From NCBI GenBank assembly GCA_963837425.1, contig CAWINH010000002.1, forward strand, positions 434,001 through 498,000: 64,000 bases of DNA. The letters are read 5' to 3'. This DNA comes from CAWINH01 sp963837425 (lineage in GTDB: Bacteria; Chloroflexota; Limnocylindria; QHBO01). The first letter of the stretch is position 1. The number at the start of each line of letters is the position of its first letter. The notes beneath the pieces were generated by a model. The model searched no databases. It was not told the origin of the DNA and saw nothing but the letters and a program-made list of their open reading frames with translations. Made by a program: the position numbers and the translations under genes. Below, piece after piece: positions 9,068 through 18,866 of the stretch.

Positions 9068-9877
9068 TCAGGCCCCGCCGGCCGGGACGCCGAGGATCGT
9101 CGGCAACAGGGTTCCGAACGCGAAGCCGGCAATGCCCGCAAACGCGCCGAGCGCAACGATCTCGAGGCCGGAGCGGAGCCACGGGCGCCGCGTCCAGCGA
9201 GACTTCACGACCCCGATCCCGAACAGGACCGCGCCGGTGAGCAGCACCGAGATCGGCGTGGCCGCCGACATCGGGATCAGGATGTAGGGGAGGATCGGGG
9301 GCAGTGCGCCGAGCCCGAACGCGGTGCCCATGATGAGCGCTCCCTGGAACGGGCCGGCAACCGCCTCGTCGCTCGCGACCCCGAGCTCCCTGGCGACCAT
9401 CGTCGTCAGCAGGACCTCGGGATGGCCGGCCATGATCCGCGCCACGTCCCCGGCCTGTGCCCGGGGAAGGCCCTCCTCCTCGAGCATGAAGGCCACCTCG
9501 GCCTCCGCCTCGCCCGGTCGCTCCTGGACCTCGGCACGCTCGCCCGAGATCTGCGCCTCGAAGATCTCTCGCTGGCTCTTGCTGCTCATGTACTCGCCGG
9601 CGGCCATCGAGAAGACCCCCGCCAGGCCCGATGCCACGCCGGCGACCAACACGGCGAACTGGCTCGACGAAGCGCCGGCCACGGTGCTCACCACCGCCAC
9701 CGTGGAGACGAGCCCGTCCTGTGCTCCGAACACCGCCTCGCGGATCTCGCCGAGCAGGCTGGCGGTCCGGCGCTCCTCGTCGAGGTGGGAGCGCAGCCAG
9801 CCCCGGTCGAACTCGGCCGCCGCGAGTCCGGCCCGGGACGCTTCGTCGTCGAGGGTCTCGAGGGTCGGATCGCTCAT
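9068..9877 (-). CDS. VIT1/CCC1-family iron/manganese transporter
   Basis: This 269-residue protein of the VIT/CCC1 family moves Fe2+ or Mn2+ out of the cytosol. The N-terminal region has the family motifs GEIREAVFGAQDGLVST (TM1, with the metal-binding Asp) and AGVFSMAAGEYMSSKSQ (TM2). These are followed by an acidic, Glu-rich metal-binding domain (about residues 100-160) and three C-terminal membrane helices. The ATG at 9877 is 8 nt downstream of TAGGAT on the minus strand (9886-9891), which fits a leaderless transcript. It is transcribed away from the DUF4349 lipoprotein gene, from which it is separated by 91 nt. Confidence 0.85.
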   Translation of the reverse strand: MSDPTLETLDDEASRAGLAAAEFDRGWLRSHLDEERRTASLLGEIREAVFGAQDGLVSTVAVVSTVAGASSSQFAVLVAGVASGLAGVFSMAAGEYMSSKSQREIFEAQISGERAEVQERPGEAEAEVAFMLEEEGLPRAQAGDVARIMAGHPEVLLTTMVARELGVASDEAVAGPFQGALIMGTAFGLGALPPILPYILIPMSAATPISVLLTGAVLFGIGVVKSRWTRRPWLRSGLEIVALGAFAGIAGFAFGTLLPTILGVPAGGA

Positions 9878-9968
9878 CGAGGCCAATCCTATCGGACGCT
9901 GATCGGGAACGCGGGACGCGGCTCTGGCGTCCTGCGGGTAGCAACAGCATTCCGGGAGGATTGAAACC

Positions 9969-10862
9969 ATGCCAGCGCGCCGTCCCGCGGCGATCGCCGC
10001 GGTCCTGCTCATTGGCCTGCTGAGCGCCTGCGCGGCGGCCTCGCCGGCCGCTGAATTCGGCGCTGCGCGGGTAGCCGCACCCGCGCCGGGGACCGCCGAC
10101 GGGGCGGCTCCGCAGCCCGGCACGGCCACCACCGACAACGGGAACGTCCTGACCGGGCTCGCGGACCTCGGGGATCGGAAGATCGTGAAGACCGGCGAGA
10201 TCACCGTCGAGGTGCCGAACGTCGGCGCGGCCGTCGGCATCGTGCGGGCCATGGCGCTCGACCTCGACGGGTACGTCGGCGATTCGAGCGCCGGGGAGGC
10301 GGACCAGGCGGCCACCCTCACCCTGCGAATACCGGCCGCCCGCTTCGACGATGCGCTGAAGCGGCTGCACGACATGGACGGCACGGTGATCGCGGAGGCG
10401 ACTCGCGAGGAGGACGTCACTTCATCGGTCGTGGACCTCCAGGCCCGGATCGACAACCTGCAGGCCTCCGAGGATCAGTACCGGACCCTGCTGGGCCGCG
10501 CCGAGAAGATCGATGACATCCTGTCCGTCCAGCAGCACCTCGACGACGTGCAGGGGCAGATCGAGCAGCTCACCGCCCAGCTCAAGTTGCTGAGCGGCCA
10601 GGCAGACCTGTCGACCCTGACCGTCACGCTCACCCCGCGCGACACGTCGGTGAAGCAGGCGGCGGCGGGCTGGGATCCGGGTTCGACCCTCGACAAGGCG
10701 CTCGCCGCGCTGGTGAGCGTGGGTCAGGCGCTCGGGACGGCCGGGATCTGGCTGGCCGTGGTCGGGCTGCCGATCCTCATCGTGCTGGCCATCCTGGCCC
10801 TCATCGGGGCGCGCTTCGGGCTTCGGCTTCCGCGACGGCGAGCGAGCCCGCCGTCCGCCTAG
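9969..10862 (+). CDS. DUF4349-domain lipoprotein
   Basis: This 297-residue exported protein has a lipoprotein signal peptide with lipobox LSAC (Cys21), so it is anchored in the outer leaflet of the membrane. A proline/alanine-rich linker (residues 22-60) leads to the DUF4349 domain (about 65-250). Features there are KTGEITVEVPNV, the coiled-coil DLQARIDNLQASEDQY and a second helix around VQGQIEQLTAQLK. A transmembrane segment (about 260-282) and a basic tail RLPRRR follow, so the protein is held at both ends. The family function is unknown. ATG 9969 follows GGGAGGA. It converges with bioY and overlaps its end by 4 nt. Confidence 0.85.
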   Translation: MPARRPAAIAAVLLIGLLSACAAASPAAEFGAARVAAPAPGTADGAAPQPGTATTDNGNVLTGLADLGDRKIVKTGEITVEVPNVGAAVGIVRAMALDLDGYVGDSSAGEADQAATLTLRIPAARFDDALKRLHDMDGTVIAEATREEDVTSSVVDLQARIDNLQASEDQYRTLLGRAEKIDDILSVQQHLDDVQGQIEQLTAQLKLLSGQADLSTLTVTLTPRDTSVKQAAAGWDPGSTLDKALAALVSVGQALGTAGIWLAVVGLPILIVLAILALIGARFGLRLPRRRASPPSA

Positions 10863-11440
10863 CGGCGACCGACCATGCGCCAGGCGGCCGGCAGCAGGCC
10901 GGCCGCCAGCGCGACCTTCGCCGCGTCCCAGGGCAGGAAGACGAGGGCTCCGGACTGCAGCGCGTCGCCCGCCGGGAGTGAAAGGGCGAGCGCCAGCACC
11001 GGGACGCCGATCGCGTAGATCACGAGGTTGCCGAGCAGCATGAGTCCGGCGGCCTGCAGCGGCGTGCGGTCCCAACCGCCTTCGGCCAGGCGACCGACGA
11101 GCATCGCCGCCAGGATGAACCCGACGAGATAGCCACCTGTCGCGCCGAGGAGCTCGTCGACACCGTGGGCGCCGTGAGCGTAGACCGGGGCGCCGGCGAT
11201 GCCGGCCAGCACGTAGAGGAGCATGCTCGCGGCCCCGAGTCGCCATCCGAGGACGGTCCCCACCAGGAGGACGGCCGCCGTCTGCCCCGTGTAGGGGACC
11301 GGGGTCCACGGCACGCTGAACGACAGCTGGGCGGCGAGCGCGGTGAGCGCGGCGCCGGCGGTCACCAGGACGAGGCCCCGGGCTCCGGATGAGAGGCCCG
11401 CGCGGTCGGAGGCGGGGACCAGCGCTTCGGCGAGGGTCAT
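10859..11440 (-). CDS. bioY: Biotin transporter substrate-binding subunit BioY
   Basis: BioY is the S-component of an ECF-type biotin importer. This 193-residue protein has six predicted helices and the family motifs FSVPWTPVPYTGQTAAVLL, GWRLGAASMLLYVLAG, GATGGYLVGFI and LPWDAAKVALAA. ECF ATPase and T-component genes (bioM, bioN) are not in the window, so it probably uses a shared energising module or works alone. The start ATG at 11440 is preceded at 7 nt by TACCAT on the minus strand (11448-11453), fitting a leaderless transcript. It is divergent from carA. Confidence 0.9.
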   Translation of the reverse strand: MTLAEALVPASDRAGLSSGARGLVLVTAGAALTALAAQLSFSVPWTPVPYTGQTAAVLLVGTVLGWRLGAASMLLYVLAGIAGAPVYAHGAHGVDELLGATGGYLVGFILAAMLVGRLAEGGWDRTPLQAAGLMLLGNLVIYAIGVPVLALALSLPAGDALQSGALVFLPWDAAKVALAAGLLPAAWRMVGRR

Positions 11441-11493
11441 GCGCCGGATGGTACCCGAGACGGCGCGGTACGCAAGGCCCCAAGCCGATGCGC

Positions 11494-11543
11494 TAGACTG
11501 CCGCCAGGTCCTTTAAGGCCGGCACAGTGATGCCGGAAAGGAG
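11494..11543 (+). promoter_or_regulatory. PyrR-type RNA hairpin over the carA ribosome-binding site, with -10
   Basis: A -10-like TAGACT (11494-11499) is followed by a leader whose RNA folds as CCGGCA-CAGUGA-UGCCGG (11519-11536). The hexaloop CAGUGA fits the CNGNGA loop recognised by PyrR. An outer stem pairs CCUUU (11510-11514) with AAAGG (11537-11541) across a purine internal loop, and that second strand is the Shine-Dalgarno region AAAGGAG of carA. The form is that of a PyrR-dependent translational repressor site: with UMP, PyrR would stabilise the hairpin and hide the ribosome-binding site. The structure is seen in the sequence; PyrR binding is inferred, and pyrR itself is outside the window. 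Confidence 0.7.
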
Positions 11544-11547
11544 CGAG

Positions 11548-12708
11548 ATGCAGACAGTCGAACGCACGGGCCATACGACGTCAACCGCCGGAGAGCGGTC
11601 GGCGTCGTTCTCGTCTCCGGTGCCCGGCCTGCTCGCTCTCGAGGGCGGGACCATTCACCACGGGCGGCTGCGCGGCGCCCCGGTCGCGGCCAGCGGCGAC
11701 CTCATCTTCACGACCGCCGCCACGGGCTGGGGCGAAATCCTCACCGACCCCTCTTACGAGGGGCAGATCGTCGTCCTCACCCACCCGATGGCCGGCAATT
11801 ACCGGATCAGCGCTGCCGAGCTCGAGTCGGAGCGGGTACACGCGCGAGCGCTGGTGGTCACCCGCCTCGTCACGCCGCCGCCGGGTCCCGGGCGCAGCCT
11901 CGAGGAGCTGCTCAGCGAGGCGCAGATCCCCGCCATCGAGGGTGTCGACACGCGCGCCCTGACCCTGGAGCTGCGCCGCGGCGCAGCGCGGCGCACGGTC
12001 ATTGCCCCCGGCGCCGACGAGGCCGGCAGCGTGGCCGCGGCGCGCGCCACGACACCCTGGGAGGCGATCGATCACGTCGCGGCGGTGGCGACCCGCCGGC
12101 CGTACACGCTCGCGCCGGAGGGGCCGCGCCGGGCGCGCGCCACGCTCGTCGACTACGGCGTCAAACGCTCGCTCCTCCGCGCCCTCGCGGCGCGCGGCTT
12201 CGAGGTCACCGTGCTGCCGCACGCCTCGGGAGCCGAGGCAGTGCTGGCCACCGAGCCCGACCTCATCGTCCTGTCGCCCGGCCCCGGCGATCCGTCGCGG
12301 ATGGAGCGCGAGATCGGCGTGGCCGGGACGCTCGCCGCCGGAGCCGTCGCCGGCGGGGTCCCGATCCTCGGCATCTGCCTCGGCCATCAGCTGCTGGCCC
12401 TGGCGGCCGGGGGGCGGACCGCCCGGCTGCCGGTCGGCCACCACGGCGGCAACCACGCGGTCATCGAGACCGCCGCCGGGCGCGTCGACATCGGCGCCCA
12501 CAACCACGAGGTGGCGGTCCTCGACGACCCGGCTCTCGTCGCCGCCGGCTACCGGGTCAGCCATCGCGATCTGAACGACGGCACCGTTGAGGGCCTGGTC
12601 CACGCCTCGGGACGGATCGCATCGGTCCAGTTCCACCCCGAGGGTGCTCCCGGACCCATCGACGGGTCCCGCGTCTTCGACATCGCTGCGGAGCGGGCGG
12701 TGGCGTGA
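11548..12708 (+). CDS. carA: Carbamoyl-phosphate synthase small chain
   Basis: CarA hydrolyses glutamine and passes ammonia to CarB for carbamoyl phosphate, the precursor of pyrimidines and arginine. The 386-residue protein has the N-terminal CarA domain (LEGGTIHHGRLRGA, FTTAATGWGEILTDPSYEGQ) and a class I glutamine amidotransferase domain. In the latter, GICLGHQ (about residues 273-279) holds the nucleophilic Cys and FHPEGAPGP (about 360) the catalytic His-Glu pair. I place the start at ATG 11548, 4 nt after AAGGAG. A GTG/ATG pair at 11527-11532 lies inside the regulatory hairpin and is unlikely. It overlaps carB by 4 nt (GTGA). Confidence 0.95.
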   Translation: MQTVERTGHTTSTAGERSASFSSPVPGLLALEGGTIHHGRLRGAPVAASGDLIFTTAATGWGEILTDPSYEGQIVVLTHPMAGNYRISAAELESERVHARALVVTRLVTPPPGPGRSLEELLSEAQIPAIEGVDTRALTLELRRGAARRTVIAPGADEAGSVAAARATTPWEAIDHVAAVATRRPYTLAPEGPRRARATLVDYGVKRSLLRALAARGFEVTVLPHASGAEAVLATEPDLIVLSPGPGDPSRMEREIGVAGTLAAGAVAGGVPILGICLGHQLLALAAGGRTARLPVGHHGGNHAVIETAAGRVDIGAHNHEVAVLDDPALVAAGYRVSHRDLNDGTVEGLVHASGRIASVQFHPEGAPGPIDGSRVFDIAAERAVA

Positions 12709-15493
12709 CGATCCCGCGCAAGGTCCTCGTCATCGGCTCGGGGCCGATCCTGATCGGCCAGGCCGCCGAGTTCGACTACGCGGGGGTGCAGGCCTGCCTC
12801 GCCCTGCGTGGCGAGGGGGTCGAGACGGTTCTCGTCAACTCGAACCCGGCCACGGTGATGACCGACCCCGACGTGGGCGGCACTGTGGTCATCGGCCCCC
12901 TGACGGTCGAGCACCTCGGCGCGGTCATCGCCGAGCACCGGCCCGATGCGCTGCTCCCGACCCTCGGCGGGCAGACCGGGCTCAACCTGGCGGTGGCGCT
13001 CGACGACGCGGGCGTCCTGGACCGATACGGGCTGCGCGTCCTCGGCACACCGCTCGACGCGGTGCGCGCCGCGGAGGATCGCGGCGGGTTCCGGAGCCTC
13101 GTGACCGGGATCGGCGAGCCGGTGCCGGAGAGCGCGGTCATCGAATCGGTCGAGGACGGGATGCGCTTCGTGGAGGCGCTCCGAGCGCCGGTCGTCATTC
13201 GCCCGGCATTCACCCTCGGTGGCGGCGGGGGAGGCTTCGCCTTCACTCCCGAGGAGGCCCGGGAGCGGATCGCGACCGGCATCCGCACGAGCCCCATCGG
13301 CCAGGTGCTCGTCGAGCGCTCGCTGTTGGGCTGGTACGAGATCGAGTTCGAGGTCCTGCGCGATGCGGCTGACACGACGATCGCGATCTGCGGCATGGAG
13401 AACGTCGATCCGATGGGGGTCCATACCGGCGACTCGATCGTGGTGGCGCCCATCCAGACCCTCCCCGACCCGGTCGTCCAGCGGCTGCGCCGTTCGGCGC
13501 TGAAGATCGTCCGGGCGCTCCGTCTCGAGGGAGGCTGCAACGTCCAGCTGGCCGTGACGCCGGATGGGAGCGACTACCGGGTCATCGAGGTCAACCCGCG
13601 CGTCAGCCGCTCCTCGGCGCTGGCCTCCAAGGCGACCGGCTATCCGATCGCCCGCGTGGCGGCACTCGTCGGCCTCGGGAAGCGGCTCGACGAGCTCCCG
13701 AACCCGGCGACCGGCGGCAACTCGGCTGCATTCGAGCCGGCGGTCGACTACGTCGTGGTGAAGATCCCGCGCTGGCCGTTCGACAAGTTCCCGGCCGCCG
13801 ATCGCTCGCTCGGGGTGCAGATGAAGGCGACCGGCGAGGCGATGGCGATCGACCGCGAATTCGGCCCCGCCCTCCTCAAGGCTCTCCGATCGCTCGAGCC
13901 GCGCGGTCACGGCTGGCTGTGGGAGGACGACGGCTGGGGGCTGGGACCCACGCGCCCCGGAGGATCCCGAGGCATTCCTGGCGCCGAGTGACACCCGCCT
14001 GTGGCGGATGGTGAGCCTGCTCCGCCATGGCTGGACCGATGCCGCCGGGCTGGCAGCGGTGACCGGCATCGCGCCGTGGTTCTGCGAGCGCTTGGCAGAG
14101 CTGGTGGCGTCCGAGGCGTAGGTGGTCGGCGCACCGCTGATCGAGGCGAAACGGGGCGGCTTCGGGGACGCGGAGATCGCCGCGCTGTCCGGGGTGCCGC
14201 CCGCCGCGGTTCGCCGCGCGCGGGTGCGCGCCGGGATCATGCCCGCCTACCGCCGCGTGGACACCTGCGCCGGCGAGTTCCCGGCGGAGACGCCCTATTT
14301 CTACTCGTCGTACGCGCTGCCGGAGGTGCCGCCGCCGGCCGATCGGCGCAGCGTCATCGTCGTCGGCTCGGGGCCGATTCGCATCGGGCAGGGGATCGAG
14401 TTCGACTACTGCTCGGTCCGTGCCGCCTGGGCGATCCGCGAGCTGGGCCTCGACGCGGTCGTCATCAACAACAACCCCGAGACGGTATCGACCGACTATG
14501 ACGCGTGTTGGCGGCTCTACTTCGAACCGCTCGACACCGAGTCGGTCCTCGACGTCATCGACCACGAGCGGGCGCTCACCGGTGAGCCGCCGCTGGTCCT
14601 CCTCACCTTCGGCGGGCAGACGGCCATCGACCTGGCCAAGGACCTTGCCTACGACGACGTGCCGATCGCCGGCCTCACCGCACATGCCATCGAGCTGACC
14701 GAGGATCGCGAACGGTTCGCCGAGCTCCTCGACGAGCTGGGCCTCTAGGGCCCGCGCGGCGCCTTGCCGGCAATGCCGGCGAGCTGCGCAGCCGCGGATG
14801 CGCTGGGCCTGCCGGTCATCGTGCGGCCCTCGTGGGTCATCGGCGGGCGGGGGATCGCGGTGCTGCGCTCCGCGGACGACCTCGACGAGCTGCTGCGCAC
14901 CGAGATCGGCTGGCCGCTGCGCGTCGACGAACTGGTCGAGGGCATCGAGCTGGACGTGGACGCCATGAGCGACGGTACCGATTGGTGCGTGCCCGGCATC
15001 CTGGAGCAGCTGGATCCGCCCGGCGTCCATTCCGGCGACTCGATCGCCGTCCTGCCGCCCCAGCGCCTGCCGCGCGAGGTGCAGGAGCGGGCCGCGGCGG
15101 CAGCCGGCCGCATCGCGCTGGCGCTCGGCGTCCGCGGGGTGCTGAACGTGCAGATGATCGTCGCCGACGAGCGGATGGTGATCATCGAGGCGAACCCGCG
15201 CGCCAGCCGCACGGTGCCCATCGTCGCCAAGGCCACGGGACGCGACGTCGTGGCGGCGGCGGTGCGCTGCGCGCTGGGTGGATCGCTGGCGGAGGCGGGC
15301 TGGGAGCCGGGGCTGGCGCCGGACGCGCCGCTCGTCGCGGTGAAGGCGCCGGTCGGCTCCCTGTGGCGGCTGCCGGGGGTACCGGGGAGCTCGGGCCGGA
15401 GATGCGATCGACGGGGGAGGTGCTGGGCCTGGCGACTGACTACGCGACCGCCATGCGCTCGCGACGGACGCGGCCCGCGCGCACCCGGCCTGA
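12705..15493 (+). CDS. carB: Carbamoyl-phosphate synthase large chain, frameshifted, apparently without the C-terminal MGS domain
   Basis: CarB makes carbamoyl phosphate from bicarbonate, ammonia and two ATP. The first ATP-grasp half is intact (VIGSGPILIGQAAEFDYAG, VIRPAFTLGGGGGGF, NVDPMGVHTGDS). The second half begins near 14357 (VVGSGPIRIGQGIEFDYCSV) and has VIRPSWVIGGRGIAVL, GVHSGDSIAVLP and IIEANPRASRTVP. Indels near 13965, 14750-14800 and 15380, plus an in-frame TAG at 14119-14121, break it; all look like sequence errors in an otherwise normal protein. After TGEVLGLATDY the frame closes at TGA 15491-15493. This leaves about 930 residues and no room for the usual regulatory MGS-like domain of about 140 residues. 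GTG start in the carA stop. Confidence 0.9.
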
Positions 15494-15500
15494 GTCGTCC

Positions 15501-16173
15501 TCAGCGGGAGGAGGCGCCCTTCCGACGGCGCTGCGTTGCCACCGCGCCCCGATGCGAGCCGGAGCGGCGACGCGACGCCGCAGGTAGCCGCCATACCAGC
15601 CCGCGATGGCGCCGAAGAAGAGCTGGAAGCTCTCCTGGGAGGCGAGGCCCAGGAACAGCGCGGGTCTGCTCACCCCGGGGTCGACGCCGCCCTGCAGGAT
15701 GGCCGTGCCAACGATGCCGGCGAAGAGGATCACACCCAGGAACGCCGCGGCCAGTCCGAAGGCCCACGGTCGCTGCCAGCCGAACCAGCCCGCGCCGATG
15801 AGCGCCCCAAACGAGACGACCGATGCCAGGGTGGCGGTGGCGCTGACCCCGGACCGAGCCGGGCCAGGAGCTCGCCAACGGCCCAAAAACGCCGGCGGCA
15901 CCCACCAGCGGGGGCCAGCGCGAGCAGGTACAGGCCGCTGACGAGGCCACGGATCGGCCCGCCGTAGGTGAACCCCGCCAGCGGGTCGGGCTTGCCGGGC
16001 AGCGGCGGCGCCGGAGGGAAGATGCGCTCCAGGAAGCCCGCCGGCCGGGAGCCGGCGTCGGCTCGCTCGCTCGTCCTCCTCCTCGGCCTGCCCGGCCTCG
16101 CGGCCCTGGGCACGGTGGCGCGCGCGGCGGCGCGCTTCGGCGCGCGACGCGCCTGGCTGGACTGATCTGGCAT
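15501..16173 (-). CDS. Polytopic membrane protein with basic N-terminal tail, frameshifted
   Basis: From ATG 16173 the minus strand encodes a lysine/arginine/alanine-rich N-terminal tail of about 40 residues, then LERIFPPAPPLPGKPDPLAG, a membrane segment, and after an indel near 15895 four more hydrophobic segments (for example FGLAAAFLGVILFAGIVGTAI and FQLFFGAIAGWYGGYLRRR). A second indel near 15540 leads to the stop at 15501. The total is about 220 residues. I recognise no family. The basic disordered tail followed by a short multi-pass domain is seen in hypothetical Chloroflexota membrane proteins. It converges with carB, leaving 7 nt between the two stop codons. Confidence 0.55.
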
Positions 16174-16301
16174 GGGGCGCCGATTGTACGCGACGCGAGG
16201 GGAGCGGGAGGCGCGGCCGGGTAAGGGCTGGCTAAGCCGGCGATAACCGGCCGCGGCCATCCTCGTCCTGCCTGCGGCGCCTCCTGCCCCGGGAGGTCCC
16301 C

Positions 16302-18652
16302 ATGCCGCACCCTTCGCCTTCACCCGCCAGCACCGGCGGCCGTGCTCGCGCCGTGCTCGCCGCCTGGCCGGCGCCCTCGGCCTCTCGGCCGCCCTCGCGG
16401 CGCCCGCCCGGGCGCGATCCCGGCGGCGTCGGCAGACCATCTGGTGCTGAGCGAGGTGATGACCGGCGGCGCGTCCGCCTCCGACGAGTTCGTGGAGCTC
16501 TATAACCCCACGGGCGTGGACCTGGCGCTCGAGGGCCTCGAGCTGGTCTACGTCACGGCCAGCGGGACGACGGTCACCCGGAAGGCGGGCTGGGATGCCC
16601 GGCGCCGCCCCTGGCGCCGGGCAGGCACCTGCTGGTGGCAAACGAGGCCGGTGCGTGGACCGGCGTCGCAGACGCAACCTATGCGGGCGGCCTGTCGGCG
16701 CTGGGCGGCAGCGTCGCGCTCCGCGGCCCGGGATCGGAGCTCGCCATCGATGCGGTCGGATGGGGCACGGCGGCCAGCACCTGGCTCGAGGGGCGGCGGC
16801 AGCGGCGCCGCCGGCGGGCCACAGCCTCGAGCGACTTCCCGGTGCCCGCGGATCGGCGCAGGACACGGACGAGAATGCCTCCGACTTCGTCGAGCGCGAG
16901 ATGCCGGCCCCGCAGAACCCTCACCCCCCGCCCGTGCCAGTCGGCGGCGGCCGCCGCTGCCAGACCTCCTCGGCGAGCCGTCGTCCCGACCGTCACCGCC
17001 GCCGTCACGCCGCCGTCACGCCGATCCCCACCCCGACCTCGCGCCCACACTCAACCCGACCCGTCGCCCGTGATCAGCATCGCGGCGGCGCGCGCGACCG
17101 ACGACGGGACGCCGGTAACCATCGAGGGCACGGCGCTGGGCGGTTCCGACTTCCGACGGCGGCGGGTTCGTCGCCGACAGGACCGGGGGGATTGCCGTCC
17201 TGCTCAGCAGTGGCGCCTACGATCGCGGAACGCTGCTGCGGGTCAGCGGAACGGTGGACGACCGCTACGCGCAGCGCACCCTCCGCGCCGATGGGACGGC
17301 GTCACCGTCTGGGCGCCGGGACCGAACCGGGCCCGTGGCTCGGCGACCGGACGATGTCGACGAGAGCAGCGAGGGCCTGCTGATCCAGGCCACCGGCCAG
17401 CGATCGCAGGGCTCGCCGAGCACCCTCAGCGGTGCGGTCGCCTACGACCTCGACGACGGAACCGGCAGCCTGCGGCTGGTGGTGGGTGACGCGACCGGCA
17501 TCGACCGCAGCGGGTGGCGCGCAGGCACCACCCTCACCATCCTGGGCGTGGTGGGCCAGCGCGACGCGAGCGGAAGTGGCAGCGCGGGGTATCGGCTCCT
17601 GCCGAGGGACGCGGCCGACGTCCTGCTCGATTCGGGCAGCGGCGCCACGCCTACCCCGACGCCCAGCGTCTCGCCGGCGCCCACGCCGCGCCCCGCCCGG
17701 CTGATCCGGCCTCGACAGCGTGGCGCAGGCGCGTCCGGCCAAGAATGCACGCGTCACCGTGCGAGGAGTGGTGACCCTGCCGACCGGCCTGTTCGAGCCC
17801 ACCGCGGCGCCGTTCTCCAGGACGCGCCGAGCGATCTTCCTGCGCCTCTCCGACAACGCGGGATTGCTGGTGGCCGGGCAGTTGGTCCAGGCCGCCGGGA
17901 TTCGCTCCACGTGGACGGGGATGGAGTCGATCCGGCTCTCGGAGCCGCCGCTGCAGCAGGGCATTGGCATCGCTGCCAGCCCCGCTGGCGCGGCCCACGG
18001 GGACCATCGGCGAGGAGGATGAGGCCGCCCTGGTGCGCGTCAGCGGGGTCGCGGCGAGCGCGCCGCAGCGCACCTCGGCGGGCGCGCGCTACTTCGACCT
18101 CGACGATGGCAGCGGTGCGCTGCGCGTCTTCCTGGCGCCGGCGCTGGCGCGAGCCTGGCGCCCTCGCTGGCCGCCGGGACGCGGTTGCAGCTGCGCGGCG
18201 TGATCCTGCAGGAGACGAGCGGCCAGCAGCCCCTGCGCGGCTACCGGCTGTGGCCGGCCGGCGCCTCGGACGTCACGATCCTGGGTCCGGCGTGGCAGCG
18301 GGAGAGCGACACGGTCGGAACCACGGCGGCGAGCATCGGGCGGCTTCAGGAGGCGGCAGCCCGCACCGGGCGGCTCCGGCACGGATGCCGCCGGCCACGC
18401 CCGGGCCCGACGCGGAGCCAGCCCGAGCCTGCGCCGCCCATCGCTCGACCGACGGCACTACCCCCGGCTGCGGCCGTGAACCCGTGGGTGGGAGGAACGG
18501 ACTCTGGGGTCCGGCGGACCCCGGGGCGGCCGCTACCGCCCGCCCCGCTGCTGGCGGGGGTGGCCGCGGGTAACTGTGCACCTGCGGCGGCGGCGCTGGT
18601 CCGTGGTCGGATCGAGTGGCTTGCGCGGGCCGTGGCCGCTCGTCGCGCGTGA
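16302..18652 (+). CDS. Secreted lamin-tail-domain and OB-fold protein, heavily frameshifted
   Basis: ATG 16302 starts a signal peptide whose core reads LAGALGLSAALAAPARA in one frame. Next is a lamin-tail domain (LTD) with HLVLSEVMTGGASASDEFVE and LYNPTGVDLALEGLELVY, a beta sandwich of secreted nucleases and surface proteins. A proline/threonine-rich linker leads to two or three OB-fold-like repeats: VAYDLDDGTGSLRLVVGDAT near 17440, a PTPTP linker near 17650, and FDLDDGSGALRVFLA near 18090. A C-terminal hydrophobic stretch (PLLAGVAAG) may be a membrane anchor. At least eight indels break it. No nuclease motif is visible, so an extracellular nucleic-acid or carbohydrate-binding role is only a guess. 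The end is approximate. Confidence 0.55.
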
Positions 18653-18812
18653 ACGACTGCCGCCGGGGCGGAGGCGCAGGCCCCCATCCGGGGGACGCGG
18701 GAGGCGGGGGCGGGGCTCACCGCTGTGCCGAGCCGTTCCACTCGTGGCGATGCTCGCCCCGCGGAGCGGATGGGTCAGGACGGGCCGATGCGGCGGGGCG
18801 GGGGAACGGGCG

Positions 18813-18818
18813 TATACT
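18813..18818 (+). promoter_or_regulatory. Possible -10 element for the nucleoside phosphorylase gene
   Basis: TATACT, identical to the dnaJ -10 box, stands 48 nt before the GTG start at 18867, with an ACAGGAGGG ribosome-binding site between them. No convincing -35 is visible 16-18 nt upstream, so this is a weak call. The 200 bases upstream, after the presumed end of the secreted protein, show nothing else. Confidence 0.35.
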
Positions 18819-18866
18819 CCCGCCGACCTGACGTTCCACGCTCACAGGAGGGAATTCGCGGGCATC

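Noticed and set aside
11527..11532. Upstream GTG/ATG as the carA start
   Set aside because: These codons lie inside the regulatory hairpin with no ribosome-binding site; ATG 11548 has AAGGAG at good spacing.
14119..14121. TAG recoding (selenocysteine, pyrrolysine or Gln reassignment) in carB
   Set aside because: Other genes in the window stop at TAG, no recoding element is seen, and the region is full of indels; a base error is simpler.
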